From the NCBI RefSeq assembly GCF_004349215.1, contig NZ_SMKU01000011.1, positions 1 through 64,000 of the forward strand: a stretch of DNA of 64,000 nt, in the 5' to 3' direction. The notes beneath the pieces were generated by a model, which was given only the letters and a program-made list of their open reading frames with translations, was not told where the DNA came from and ran no database searches. How positions within the stretch are numbered: the first letter of the stretch is position 1; each line of letters begins with the position of its first letter. The stretch is from Actinomadura rubrisoli. GTDB lineage: Bacteria; Actinomycetota; Actinomycetes; Streptosporangiales; Streptosporangiaceae. A program made the translations under genes and the position numbers. Below, piece by piece: positions 8,183 through 16,500 of the stretch.

Positions 8183-8398
8183 CGTCCGAAGGGGCTGCCA
8201 CCCCCGAGAGCCTCCACAGGCTTCTGGGCTATACCACTTGGCTGCGTGTGAGCTAGGGCGCTTCTTATGGATCTGCGTTCCGTTGCGTCGCTGCGTCAGG
8301 CAATCGGCTCCGAACCGTGGAACCGATCGGGGGCTGGTGACGGACGGTGGTGGTTCGGTTCAGCTCCGCGCTGGCCCTGGAGCGCGGTCGGCTTGGGG
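8183..8398. other. gene-free stretch between the IS relic and the ECF41 gene
   Basis: No convincing coding sequence on either strand. The only recognisable item is a copy of the CTAGGGCG repeat at 8253-8277. Confidence 0.5.
8253..8277 (+). repeat. CTAGGGCG-type intergenic repeat, copy 1
   Basis: Twenty-five bases beginning CTAGGGCGCTTCTTATGG; 22 of 25 match the copy after the KamA-like gene at 26738-26762, and a more diverged copy starts at 17744. Unlike the others it does not adjoin an intact gene. Confidence 0.65.
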
Positions 8399-9349
8399 TC
8401 ATTCTGGGGGGTGGCGGGGTTGGGTTGCCTTGTGGAGGGTGGCCCAGGCGTTCGCTACGGGGCCGAGGTGTTCGAGTTTGTCGGGGTTGTTCACCGTGTG
8501 AATCGCCTGGATGTGGCCGTCGAGTACGTCGAGCGCCCAGATGCTGAGGACGTGGCCGTCCCGGTCGCGGAAGATGGCCCCCGGCTGGCCGTTCACCTGC
8601 TGCGACTCCACGGTGCCGCCGCCTCTGGCGACCAGCGGGACGAACGTTGCGAGCACCTCGGCCACGTTCTCGGCACCATGGACGAGCGGCTGCCATCGCG
8701 GAGCCTTGCCGCCGCTGTCGCCGATCATGTGAACGTCGGCGGCCAGCAGGTCGGCGAGCCCGTCGACGTCACCTTCCCGGAAGGCTCCGAAGAATCGTTC
8801 GGCGAGTTCCTCACGGTCCTTGCGGTCGGCCTCGAACCGGGCCCGGCCCGCGCCCATGTGACGTCGCGCCCGCACCGCGAGCTGGTGGCATGCCGCCTCC
8901 GAGCGCCCCACGGCCGAGGCGATCTCCGGGAAGCCGAAGGCGAACACCTCCCGCAGCACGAAGACCGCGCGTTCGAGCGGGGTGAGCCGTTCCAGCAGGA
9001 GCAGGGCCGCCATCGACAACGAGTCGGCCAGTTCCGCGGACCGAGCCGGGTCCTGGTAGGGGTCGGTCAGCAGCGGTTCGGGGAGCCACGGCCCGGCGTA
9101 CTCCTCCCGTTGGACGCGGGCCGAACGCAGCACGTCGATCGAGATCCGGGTGACCACCGTGGACAGGAACGCCTTGGCTGACGCGGGCTGGCCTGGGGAC
9201 GCCTGGTAGCGCAACCATGTCTCCTGGACCGCGTCCTCGGCCTCGGTGACACTGCCCAGGATTCGATAGGCGATCGAGAACAGCAGAGGCCGCAGCTCCT
9301 GGAACTCCTCGGTTTTGGTCAAGCCGGCTCCTCGTTGATTCGCCGTCAC
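8399..9349 (-). CDS. ECF41-type RNA polymerase sigma factor (SigJ-like, SnoaL-like C-terminal domain)
   Basis: 316-aa ECF sigma factor with a fused C-terminal regulatory domain. Sigma region 2 spans about 15-80, region 4 about 110-170 and a SnoaL-like domain about 180-300. Group ECF41 hallmarks are present: WLPEP in the linker (88-92), a DGGGK-like motif (DSGGK, 211-215) and NPDKL (288-292). In studied ECF41 proteins the C-terminal domain replaces an anti-sigma factor and tunes activity. The GTG at 9349 overlaps the stop of the SDR gene (GTGA), so it is translated with its likely target gene; ECF41 genes typically lie beside oxidoreductase/epimerase/decarboxylase genes. Confidence 0.9.
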   Translation of the reverse strand: MTANQRGAGLTKTEEFQELRPLLFSIAYRILGSVTEAEDAVQETWLRYQASPGQPASAKAFLSTVVTRISIDVLRSARVQREEYAGPWLPEPLLTDPYQDPARSAELADSLSMAALLLLERLTPLERAVFVLREVFAFGFPEIASAVGRSEAACHQLAVRARRHMGAGRARFEADRKDREELAERFFGAFREGDVDGLADLLAADVHMIGDSGGKAPRWQPLVHGAENVAEVLATFVPLVARGGGTVESQQVNGQPGAIFRDRDGHVLSIWALDVLDGHIQAIHTVNNPDKLEHLGPVANAWATLHKATQPRHPPE

Positions 9350-10101
9350 CAGGGCAGCGGACCGTCCTCGCTGAAGAATCCACCGGTCGGCCCGTCCGCG
9401 CCGAGTGTCGCCAGGCGCACCACGACGGCGGCGGCCTGCGCTGGGGTCAGGTGCCCGGTGTGGTTGTTGCTGTCGGTGTCGACATAGCCGGGGGCGACGG
9501 CGTTGACGAGGATGCCGTCCTTGCGCAGCTCATTGGCGTACTGCACGGTCAGCGCACTCAGCGCGGACTTGGAGGGGGTGTAGGCGGCCGACGGCAGCAG
9601 ACTCGCGAAGGGCCCGTCCGGGTCGCTGGTGAGGGTCAGCGACGCGGCGTGGCTGCTGACGTTGACGATGCGCGGTGCCGGTGACCGCCGAAGCAGCGGC
9701 AGCATGGCGTTGGTCACCGCGATCACACCGAAGACGTTGGTCTCGAAAACCCTCCGGACCATGTCCAGGTCGACGGAGCTGGGGATCTGATCGTAGGCGT
9801 CCTGGGGCGAGACCTGACCGGAGCCGGTGATGCCGGCGTTGTTGATCAAAACGTCGAGGTGGCCGAAGCGCTCCTCGACCTGCCTCGCGGCCGCCCGGGC
9901 GGTGGACCGGTCGGTGACGTCCAGGGTGACCGCGTGCACGTCCCCACCTGCCGCGCGCAGCGCCGCAGCGGCCTCCTCGCCGCGCCGCGGGTCCCTGGCT
10001 CCGATCAGGACCGTCGTGCCCGGCTCGGCGAGTTGCCCGGCGACCGCACGGCCGATCCCCTTGTTCGCCCCGGTGACCAGCGCGACCTTCTGCTCGCTCA
10101 T
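9346..10101 (-). CDS. SDR family NAD(P)-dependent oxidoreductase
   Basis: Classical short-chain dehydrogenase, 251 aa, cytoplasmic. Cofactor motif TGANKGIG at 10-17, NNAG at 87-90, catalytic Ser149/150 and YTPSK (Tyr174, Lys178). An insertion after the Ser (about 155-172) is typical of carbonyl-reductase-like members. It is translationally coupled to the downstream ECF41 sigma gene and is the best candidate for its regulon. Substrate unknown. The upstream 253 bp separate it from a divergent sigma factor gene. Confidence 0.9.
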   Translation of the reverse strand: MSEQKVALVTGANKGIGRAVAGQLAEPGTTVLIGARDPRRGEEAAAALRAAGGDVHAVTLDVTDRSTARAAARQVEERFGHLDVLINNAGITGSGQVSPQDAYDQIPSSVDLDMVRRVFETNVFGVIAVTNAMLPLLRRSPAPRIVNVSSHAASLTLTSDPDGPFASLLPSAAYTPSKSALSALTVQYANELRKDGILVNAVAPGYVDTDSNNHTGHLTPAQAAAVVVRLATLGADGPTGGFFSEDGPLPW

Positions 10102-10290
10102 GTCCGACTCCTCCAGGTGGTGTGTTCTTCTCAGAACCTGCCTTCAAACCCTGAGACGAGACAGCGCGGCCGTTCCTGACATGCGGATAGGAAATCGAGG
10201 GGGAACGTTGGCGGCGGCTGGGCGGGGTCGGGCTTTTCCGTGCCGTGTCCTCGGTCTGTGACGGTGGCTGAGATCCGTCGGATGGGGCGG

Positions 10291-10318
10291 GCAACCCTTT
10301 GGGGGCCCGGGCGCATCA
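10291..10318 (+). promoter_or_regulatory. candidate ECF-type promoter for the SigE-like operon
   Basis: GCAACC (10291-10296), a 16-nt GC-rich spacer, then GCATCA (10313-10318), 36 nt before the ATG at 10355. The AAC core at -35 fits ECF sigma promoters and would suit autoregulation. Spacing and motif are by eye only. Confidence 0.35.
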
Positions 10319-10354
10319 ACGGGGTGTGGAACAGCCGAAGAGGGGGCGCCGCCC

Positions 10355-10864
10355 ATGGTGAGGACGGGCCGTGACGAGGAGTTCACCGCGTACGTGACGG
10401 CGCGCACACCCTGGTTGCGGCGCGTCGCGTACCTGCTGTGCCAGGACTGGCATCGGGCGGACGACCTCGTCCAGACCGCCATCACGCGCCTGTACGTGAA
10501 CTGGCGGCGCGCGTCGGCGGCGGACAACCTCGACGGGTATGCCCGGACGGTCTTGGTCAGGGTGTTCTTAGCCGAGCAGCGCGGCGGCTGGTGGCTGCGC
10601 GTCCGCGTCGGCCGGCGCATGCCGGACCAGGCCGTGGAGGCCGCCGACCACGCGGACGTTCTGGATCTGCGCGCGGCATTAGCCGGCCTGGCGCCCCGGC
10701 AGCGCGCCGCCGTGGTGCTGCGCTTCTACTGCGACCTGTCGGTGGAGCAGACGTCCGAGGTCCTCAACTGCTCCACGGGGACCGTCAAGAGCCAGACCGC
10801 ACGCGGTCTGGAGGCGCTGCGGCGGACGCTGCGGCCGGTGGCGAACGAGGAGACGCGGGCATGA
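10355..10864 (+). CDS. SigE family ECF RNA polymerase sigma factor
   Basis: 169-aa ECF sigma factor of the actinobacterial SigE/SigM-like family. Region 2 includes YLLCQDWHRADDLVQTAITR and region 4 ends with VEQTSEVLNCSTGTVKSQTARG, a clear recognition HTH. It overlaps the next gene by 4 bp (ATGA), and that gene encodes a single-pass membrane protein placed like an anti-sigma factor. The upstream region carries an ECF-like promoter, consistent with self-activation. The inducing stress is unknown. Confidence 0.92.
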   Translation: MVRTGRDEEFTAYVTARTPWLRRVAYLLCQDWHRADDLVQTAITRLYVNWRRASAADNLDGYARTVLVRVFLAEQRGGWWLRVRVGRRMPDQAVEAADHADVLDLRAALAGLAPRQRAAVVLRFYCDLSVEQTSEVLNCSTGTVKSQTARGLEALRRTLRPVANEETRA

Positions 10865-11913
10865 ACGACCTCAAGGACGGGCTGGAGCGGATCGCCGCCA
10901 CGACCGGCCCGGATCCCGTGGTGGACGTCGTGGCGGCGGTCGTCCGGGGGCGGCGGATCCGGCGGGCGCGGAGGGCCGCGGCCACCGCGGTCGTCGCCGC
11001 CGGGATCGCCGTAGTGGTGAGCGTGGCGGCACTTCACGGCGGGGAACGCGAGACGAACGTCGCGGGCGCCGCCGCCTACCCCAACCCGCTGTACGAGCTG
11101 GCCGCCTTCGGCTGGCTGCCGGAGGGCTACAAGCAGGCACGTGCGGGCCGGGACAACCAGGGACGGGCCGCGTACTCGCTGGCCGCGGGCCGTGCCGGTG
11201 AGGACGGGAACGAGGGCCTCGTCCTCACCGTGTACGGGCCCGGTCCGGAGCCGGGCGTCGCGCGCCTGCCGGGCGGCGGGGAGGGGCGGCGGACGCCGGC
11301 CCCTCCGGTCAACGGCCGTCCCGCGTACTGGACGATCAAGCCGAGTGGCGCGGGGTCCGGCCAAGTGGCGGCGGAGTTCCGGTGGGAGTACCGGCCGCGG
11401 AGCTGGGCGCTGCTGTCGATCACCGACCCCGCCGTCGCGGACGTCGCCACGGTCCAGCGCATCGCCACCGCGACGCGGTTCGGCGGCGGACGGCCCACGG
11501 CCTTCCCGATGCGCGTCACCGGCGTTCCCGGCGGATTCAAGATCATGAAGTCCGCGCTGGGACGGGGTCCGGAGGCGCGCTTCGTCCTCAGCGCGACCGG
11601 CTCCACGGACGGCTCGGACGACCTGAGCATCGAGCTCACACCCTCCGGGGGACCCGGCGGGGCCGCCTCCAACACGACCATTGACGGCCACCGCGCCTAC
11701 AGCGACCTCTCCGTCACCATCACCGACAAAGGCGAAGGCCCGGCCACGGAAACACTCCGGATCTTCGATCTGGGGGGCTTCGACCTCACCCTCAGCGCAT
11801 CGGGGGAGCCGCTGCGGCGCCTCCGGCCCAGCGGCGGGCTGGTCGGCCTCTACCGCCGGACGGCCGTTCTCGGGTCCGACCCGTCGCGCTGGACGGTCAC
11901 CCCGCTCTCCTGA
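10861..11913 (+). CDS. membrane-anchored protein, probable partner/anti-sigma of the SigE-type factor
   Basis: 350 aa. A short cytoplasmic N-terminus (1-38) ending in an Arg-rich patch precedes one membrane segment (about 39-58), then a large Gly/Pro/Arg-rich extracytoplasmic domain of beta character. This topology and coupling to the sigma gene (ATGA overlap at 10861-10864, which fixes the start) suggest an anti-sigma-like role. I see no ZAS zinc motif (HxxxCxxC) in the N-terminus, so it is not a zinc anti-sigma factor. The exported domain is not recognised. Confidence 0.75.
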   Translation: MNDLKDGLERIAATTGPDPVVDVVAAVVRGRRIRRARRAAATAVVAAGIAVVVSVAALHGGERETNVAGAAAYPNPLYELAAFGWLPEGYKQARAGRDNQGRAAYSLAAGRAGEDGNEGLVLTVYGPGPEPGVARLPGGGEGRRTPAPPVNGRPAYWTIKPSGAGSGQVAAEFRWEYRPRSWALLSITDPAVADVATVQRIATATRFGGGRPTAFPMRVTGVPGGFKIMKSALGRGPEARFVLSATGSTDGSDDLSIELTPSGGPGGAASNTTIDGHRAYSDLSVTITDKGEGPATETLRIFDLGGFDLTLSASGEPLRRLRPSGGLVGLYRRTAVLGSDPSRWTVTPLS

Positions 11914-11955
11914 CCCGTTTTGTGCCGGTGACGGACTTCGGCGATGCTGGGGGGC

Positions 11956-12885
11956 GTGTCAACGGAGACTCTCATCAGCGCCGCCGAGCTGCGCGCGTTC
12001 CTGCACGGACTCCCGGGCGTCGACCAGGTGGGCGCCGAGGAGCGCGCCGCCCGGCTGGCGACCCGTTCGATCAAGACGTCGGCGAAGGCCGAGGCGATCG
12101 ACCTGGCGATCTCCATGGTGGACCTCACCACGCTGGAGGGGGCGGACACGCCCGGGAAGGTGCGGGCGCTGTGCGCCAAGGCCGCCCACCCCGACCCCTC
12201 GGATCCGTCGGTCCCGCGGGTCGCCGCCGTCTGCGTCTATCCCGACCGGGTGGACGTCGCCGTCCGGGCGCTGGAGGGCACGGGCATCGGGGTCGCGAGC
12301 GTGGCGACGGCGTTCCCGTCCGGCCGGGCGCCGCTGGAGGCCAAGCTGGCCGACACGCGCGCGGCGGTGGAGGCCGGGGCGAGCGAGATCGACATGGTGA
12401 TCGACCGGGGGGCGTTCCTGTCCGGCGACTACCTGAAGGTGTTCCAGGAGATCGTGGCGGTCAAGGACGCCTGCGGCGAGGCCCATCTGAAGGTCATCCT
12501 GGAGACCGGCGAGCTGGACACCTATGACAACGTGCGGCGGGCGTCGTGGCTGGCGATGCGGGCGGGCGCCGACTTCATCAAGACCTCGACCGGCAAGATC
12601 TCTCCGGCCGCGACGCCGCCGGTCACGCTGGTCATGCTGGAGGCCGTCCGCGACTACCGCGCCGCGACCGGACGCCAGGTGGGGGTCAAGCCGGCGGGCG
12701 GGATCCGCACCACCAAGGACGCGATCCGGAACCTGGTGCTGGTGAACGAGACCGCCGGCCCCGACTGGCTGACCCCGCGGTGGTTCCGCCTCGGCGCGTC
12801 CAGCGTGCTGAACGACCTGCTGATGCAGCGCCGCAAGCTCACCACCGGGGTGTATTCCGGTCCCGACTACTTCAGCATGGACTGA
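11956..12885 (+). CDS. deoC: deoxyribose-phosphate aldolase
   Basis: Cleaves 2-deoxyribose-5-phosphate to glyceraldehyde-3-phosphate and acetaldehyde in deoxynucleoside catabolism; cytoplasmic TIM barrel, 309 aa from GTG 11956. Catalytic signatures: EIDMV (Asp146), FIKTSTGK (Schiff-base Lys209) and GVKPAGG (second lysine). The GTG has GGGGGG just upstream, whereas the in-frame ATG at 11944 has no ribosome site, so GTG is preferred. The longer N-terminal part is usual for actinobacterial DeoC. Two aldehyde-dehydrogenase-like genes follow immediately and could oxidise the acetaldehyde formed. Confidence 0.94.
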   Translation: MSTETLISAAELRAFLHGLPGVDQVGAEERAARLATRSIKTSAKAEAIDLAISMVDLTTLEGADTPGKVRALCAKAAHPDPSDPSVPRVAAVCVYPDRVDVAVRALEGTGIGVASVATAFPSGRAPLEAKLADTRAAVEAGASEIDMVIDRGAFLSGDYLKVFQEIVAVKDACGEAHLKVILETGELDTYDNVRRASWLAMRAGADFIKTSTGKISPAATPPVTLVMLEAVRDYRAATGRQVGVKPAGGIRTTKDAIRNLVLVNETAGPDWLTPRWFRLGASSVLNDLLMQRRKLTTGVYSGPDYFSMD

Positions 12886-12887
12886 TC

Positions 12888-14318
12888 ATGGTTTTCGAGT
12901 ACGCGCCCGCGCCCGAGTCGGCGGCGATCGCCGACATCCGCGCCTCGTACGGGCTGTTCGTCGACGGCCGGTTCGTCGACGGTCACGGCGAGCCGTTCAA
13001 GTCCATCAACCCGGCCGACGAGAGCATCCTCGCCGAGATCGCGTCCGCGGACGCCGCCGACGTGGACCGCGCCGTCGCCGCCGCCCGCGCCGCCTACGAC
13101 ACGGTGTGGGGGCCGATGCCCGGCCGCGAGCGGGCCAAGTACCTGTACCGGATCGCCAGGATCGTCCAGGAGCGGTCGCGGGAGCTGGCGGTGCTGGAGT
13201 CGATCGACAACGGCAAGCCGATCCGCGAGTCCCGGGACGTGGACGTGCCGCTCGTCGCGGCTCACTTCTTCTACTACGCCGGGTGGGCCGACAAGCTCGC
13301 CCACGCCGGGTTCGGGCCCGATCCGCGGCCCGTGGGCGTCGCGGGGCAGGTGATCCCGTGGAACTTCCCGCTGCTGATGCTGGCCTGGAAGATCGCCCCC
13401 GCGCTCGCGTGCGGGAACACCGTGGTCCTGAAGCCCGCCGAGACGACGCCGCTGACCGCGCTCGCGTTCGCCGACATCTGCCGCCAGGCCGACCTGCCCG
13501 CCGGGGTCGTCAACATCATCACCGGCGCGGGCGACACCGGGCGCGCCCTGGTCGAGCACGGCGGGATCGACAAGGTGGCCTTCACCGGCTCCACCGATGT
13601 CGGACGCCAGATCGCCCGCTCCGCCGCCGGGACGGGCAAGAAGCTCACCCTGGAGCTGGGCGGCAAGGCCGCGAACATCGTGTTCGAGGACGCGCCGCTG
13701 GACCAGGCGGTCGAGGGCATCGTCAACGGGATCTTCTTCAACCAGGGCCACGTGTGCTGCGCCGGCTCGCGCCTGCTCGTCCAGGAGTCGGTCGCGGACG
13801 AGCTGCTCGACCGGCTCAAGGCCCGCATGGCGACGCTGCGGGTCGGCGACCCGCTGGACAAGAACACCGACGTCGGCGCCATCAACTCGGCGGCCCAGCT
13901 GGAGAAGATCCGCGAGCTGGCCTCCGCCGGTGAGCGGGAGGGCGCCGAGCGCTGGTCGGCGCCGTGCGAGCTGCCGGGCCAGGGGTTCTGGTTCGCCCCC
14001 ACCCTCTTCACGGGCGTGGCGCAGTCGCACCGGATCGCACAGGAAGAGATCTTCGGGCCGGTGCTGTCGGTCCTGACGTTCCGCACCCCGGACGAGGCCG
14101 TCACCAAGGCCAACAACACCCCGTACGGGCTGTCGGCCGGGATCTGGACCGACAAGGGCTCCCGCATCCTGTGGATGGCGCAGCGGCTGCGCGCCGGGGT
14201 CGTGTGGGCCAACACCTTCAACAAGTTCGACCCGGCCTCCCCGTTCGGCGGCTACAAGGAATCGGGGTTCGGCCGCGAGGGCGGACGCCACGGACTGGAG
14301 GGCTACCTCGATGCCTGA
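12888..14318 (+). CDS. NAD(P)-dependent aldehyde dehydrogenase (catalytic half of an ALDH16-like pair)
   Basis: 476-aa ALDH superfamily enzyme. Motifs: PWNFP (157-161), LKPAE (Lys182), FTGS (232-235), catalytic Glu256 in LELGGK and nucleophile Cys290 in GHVCCAGSR, so the active site is complete. It starts at ATG 12888, two bases after the deoC stop, and overlaps the following ALDH-like gene by 8 bp. The context suggests oxidation of acetaldehyde or a related deoxyribose-derived aldehyde. The overlap with a partial ALDH copy is discussed as a split ALDH16. Confidence 0.93.
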   Translation: MVFEYAPAPESAAIADIRASYGLFVDGRFVDGHGEPFKSINPADESILAEIASADAADVDRAVAAARAAYDTVWGPMPGRERAKYLYRIARIVQERSRELAVLESIDNGKPIRESRDVDVPLVAAHFFYYAGWADKLAHAGFGPDPRPVGVAGQVIPWNFPLLMLAWKIAPALACGNTVVLKPAETTPLTALAFADICRQADLPAGVVNIITGAGDTGRALVEHGGIDKVAFTGSTDVGRQIARSAAGTGKKLTLELGGKAANIVFEDAPLDQAVEGIVNGIFFNQGHVCCAGSRLLVQESVADELLDRLKARMATLRVGDPLDKNTDVGAINSAAQLEKIRELASAGEREGAERWSAPCELPGQGFWFAPTLFTGVAQSHRIAQEEIFGPVLSVLTFRTPDEAVTKANNTPYGLSAGIWTDKGSRILWMAQRLRAGVVWANTFNKFDPASPFGGYKESGFGREGGRHGLEGYLDA

Positions 14319-15177
14319 GCAGCGGCGCTTGGAGGTCCGCAAGACCTACAAGCTGTTCATCAACGGCGCCTTCCCCCGCTCGGAGTCTGGCAGGACGTAC
14401 GTGGTCACCGACGCCAAGGGCCAGTTCACGGCCAACGCCGCCAAGGCGTCCCGCAAGGACGCCCGCGACGCGGTGGCCGCCGCGCGCAAGGCGTTCGGCG
14501 GCTGGTCGGGCCGCACCGCCTACAACCGCGGGCAGATCCTCTACCGCGTCGCCGAGATGCTGGAGGGGCGCCGCGCCCAGTTCGTCGACGAGCTCCGCGC
14601 CGTCGGAGGCAGCAAGGTTCAGGCCGCCGCCGAGGTGGACGCGGCGATCGACCGGTGGGTCTGGTACGCCGGATGGGCCGACAAGCTCGCCTCGGTCCTC
14701 GGCTCCGCCAACGCCGTCGCCGGGCCGTTCTTCAACTTCTCCACGCCCGAGCCCACCGGTGTCGTGGCCGCCGTCGCGCCCGACTCGCCGCTGCTCGGCC
14801 TGGTGTCGGTCGTCGCCCCCGCGATCGTGTCCGGCAACACCTGCGTCGTGGTCGCCTCCGAGCCCGCGCCGCTGCCCGCCATCACCCTCGCCGAGGTGCT
14901 CGCCACCAGCGACCTGCCCGCGGGCGTCATCAACATCCTCACGGGCGCGCGCGCAGAGCTGGCCCCCTGGCTCGCGTCCCACATGGACGTCAACGCCATC
15001 GATCTCACCGGGGCGGGAGGCGACGCGAGCCTGGTCCAGAGCCTCGAAGAGGCGGCGGCCGAGAACCTCAAGCGCGTCCTGCGCCCCGGGAACGACGACT
15101 GGACGGCCGAACCCGGAACCGCCCGGATGACGGCGTTCCTGGAGACCAAGACGGTGTGGCATCCGGTGGGCGTCTGA
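14311..15177 (+). CDS. ALDH-fold protein lacking catalytic residues (pseudo-ALDH subunit)
   Basis: 288 aa, related to the first half of aldehyde dehydrogenases: TYKLFINGAF start, GRAYN-type helix region, GNTCVVVASEPAPLP and DLPAGVINILTG, matching GNTVVLKPAETTPLT and DLPAGVVNIITG of its neighbour. The ELGGK glutamate and the GQxC cysteine regions are absent; after about 230 it runs directly to a short tail ending FLETKTVWHPVGV. It therefore cannot be a normal ALDH. Since 476 plus 288 is about the size of bacterial ALDH16, whose C-terminal domain is a degenerate ALDH fold, it is probably a structural partner of the upstream enzyme (inference). Confidence 0.8.
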   Translation: MPEQRRLEVRKTYKLFINGAFPRSESGRTYVVTDAKGQFTANAAKASRKDARDAVAAARKAFGGWSGRTAYNRGQILYRVAEMLEGRRAQFVDELRAVGGSKVQAAAEVDAAIDRWVWYAGWADKLASVLGSANAVAGPFFNFSTPEPTGVVAAVAPDSPLLGLVSVVAPAIVSGNTCVVVASEPAPLPAITLAEVLATSDLPAGVINILTGARAELAPWLASHMDVNAIDLTGAGGDASLVQSLEEAAAENLKRVLRPGNDDWTAEPGTARMTAFLETKTVWHPVGV

Positions 15178-15224
15178 ACGATGAAATGACAGAATGTGTG
15201 TAGAGCATCACCAGGCGTGGAATA

Positions 15225-15260
15225 GATCTCCCCGTAACTGATCGTCACTGGGGGGAGATC
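15225..15260 (+). promoter_or_regulatory. leader hairpin covering the Shine-Dalgarno of the histone-like gene
   Basis: GATCTCCCC (15225-15233) pairs perfectly with GGGGAGATC (15252-15260), loop 18 nt. The right arm is the ribosome site and the GTG start is at 15262, so folding would hide the site. Could be translational control, or simply a terminator of the deoC operon, though no T-run follows. Confidence 0.5.
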
Positions 15261-15261
15261 A

Positions 15262-16419
15262 GTGCCTACCAAGACCGCATCGCGTACGGCGTCGAGCCGA
15301 GGTACGGCTAGTCGTACGAAGAGCGCATCAGCGAACAAGTCCACGGCCGCCAAGAAGCCGGCCACCAAGCGCACGTCGGCCGCGCGATCCTCGACGTCGA
15401 GGACGACCACCGCGCGGACCTCGACGTCCAGAGCGACGGGAAGCCGGGCTGCGGGAAGCCGGGCGACGGGCCGGTCGACGGGCAGCCGCTCGTCAACGGG
15501 CCGGTCGACCACGGGCCGGTCGACCACGGGCAGGAGCACCGCGGCGAAGAAGCCCGCGAGCGGCTCCACGTCCCGGTCGAGCGCCTCGTCCGCCCGGTCC
15601 ACGACGGCGGCGACGCGGGTCACCAAGGCCGCGAGCCAGGCCAAGGCCGCCGCGACGCAGATGAAGTCGGTGGCGACCAAGGCGTCCTCGTCGGCCAAGG
15701 CCATGACGGCCATGACCAAGGCGATGACGACCGCGACGAAGGCGATGACGGACGCCGCCAAGGCGATGGACGCGGCGGCGAAGGTCATCACCACCACCGC
15801 CAAGTCGACGACGCGGGCGAAGTCCACGAGCGCCAGGAGCACGGGCACCCGTTCCGGGGGCACCGCCAAGAGCTCGACGGCGAAGAAGAGCACGGGGAGC
15901 AGGTCCGGGACGACCCGCAAGGCGTCCACCTCGTCCGCGAGCCGTTCGAGGTCCACGACCTCGGCGCGGGTGGGCTCGCCCAGGTCGTCCACGGCGCGCA
16001 GGTCCACGTCCAGCACGTCCAGGACGAGGCCGTCAACGACGGCGCGGAAGACGGGCACGGCCGCCAAGCCGCGCACGTCCGCCGCCCGCAAGCCGGCGGC
16101 GTCCCGGACGAGCGCGAGCACCAGGGCGGGGGCGTCGCGGTCCTCGTCCGCCGGTTCGGGGGCGTCCCGCACGTCCACCGCGTCCGCGCGGGCGGGCGGG
16201 GCCAAGACGAAGGCCGCCTCGGCCCGTCCGCGGAGCACCAAGTCCACGACGTCGGCCCGCAAGGCGCCGGCCCGCCGGACCGCGGCGGCCGCCGCGAGCA
16301 CGCCGCCTCCGGGGCCCATCGTGGAACCGAAGACCAACGGGGGCTCGCTCCAGCACTCGACGAGCTCGGACGGCGGGTTCCTGACCGGCCTGACGAGCGC
16401 CGCCGAGCGGGGCCGCTGA
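15262..16419 (+). CDS. histone H1-like basic, low-complexity protein
   Basis: 385 aa made mostly of Ser, Thr, Ala, Arg and Lys, strongly basic, with no folded-domain signature. Repeated short motifs (AAKKP, TGRSTT, SARSS, SRTST) resemble eukaryotic H1 tails and the Lys/Ala tails of actinobacterial nucleoid proteins such as HupB. A middle block (about 120-190) has helical repeats of the TKAM / AAKAM type. Only the last 50 residues are less basic (PPPGPIVEPKTNGGSL). Start GTG 15262 follows GGGGGGAG. The plus strand is preferred over a long minus-strand frame because composition and ribosome site fit. Likely binds DNA or RNA; this is inference. Confidence 0.65.
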   Translation: MPTKTASRTASSRGTASRTKSASANKSTAAKKPATKRTSAARSSTSRTTTARTSTSRATGSRAAGSRATGRSTGSRSSTGRSTTGRSTTGRSTAAKKPASGSTSRSSASSARSTTAATRVTKAASQAKAAATQMKSVATKASSSAKAMTAMTKAMTTATKAMTDAAKAMDAAAKVITTTAKSTTRAKSTSARSTGTRSGGTAKSSTAKKSTGSRSGTTRKASTSSASRSRSTTSARVGSPRSSTARRSTSSTSRTRPSTTARKTGTAAKPRTSAARKPAASRTSASTRAGASRSSSAGSGASRTSTASARAGGAKTKAASARPRSTKSTTSARKAPARRTAAAAASTPPPGPIVEPKTNGGSLQHSTSSDGGFLTGLTSAAERGR

Positions 16420-16438
16420 CCCGCCGGTGCCCGGCGCC

Positions 16439-16467
16439 GAGCCCCCACCCGTCCGCGGGCGGGGCTC
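16439..16467. terminator. hairpin terminator after the histone-like gene
   Basis: GAGCCCC (16439-16445) pairs with GGGGCTC (16461-16467), with further pairing inside the loop; 19 bp after the stop at 16419. No U-run, as usual for high-GC actinomycetes. Confidence 0.5.
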
Positions 16468-16500
16468 TGCCGGAGTCCCGGCACGGACCAAAGGGAGCCG

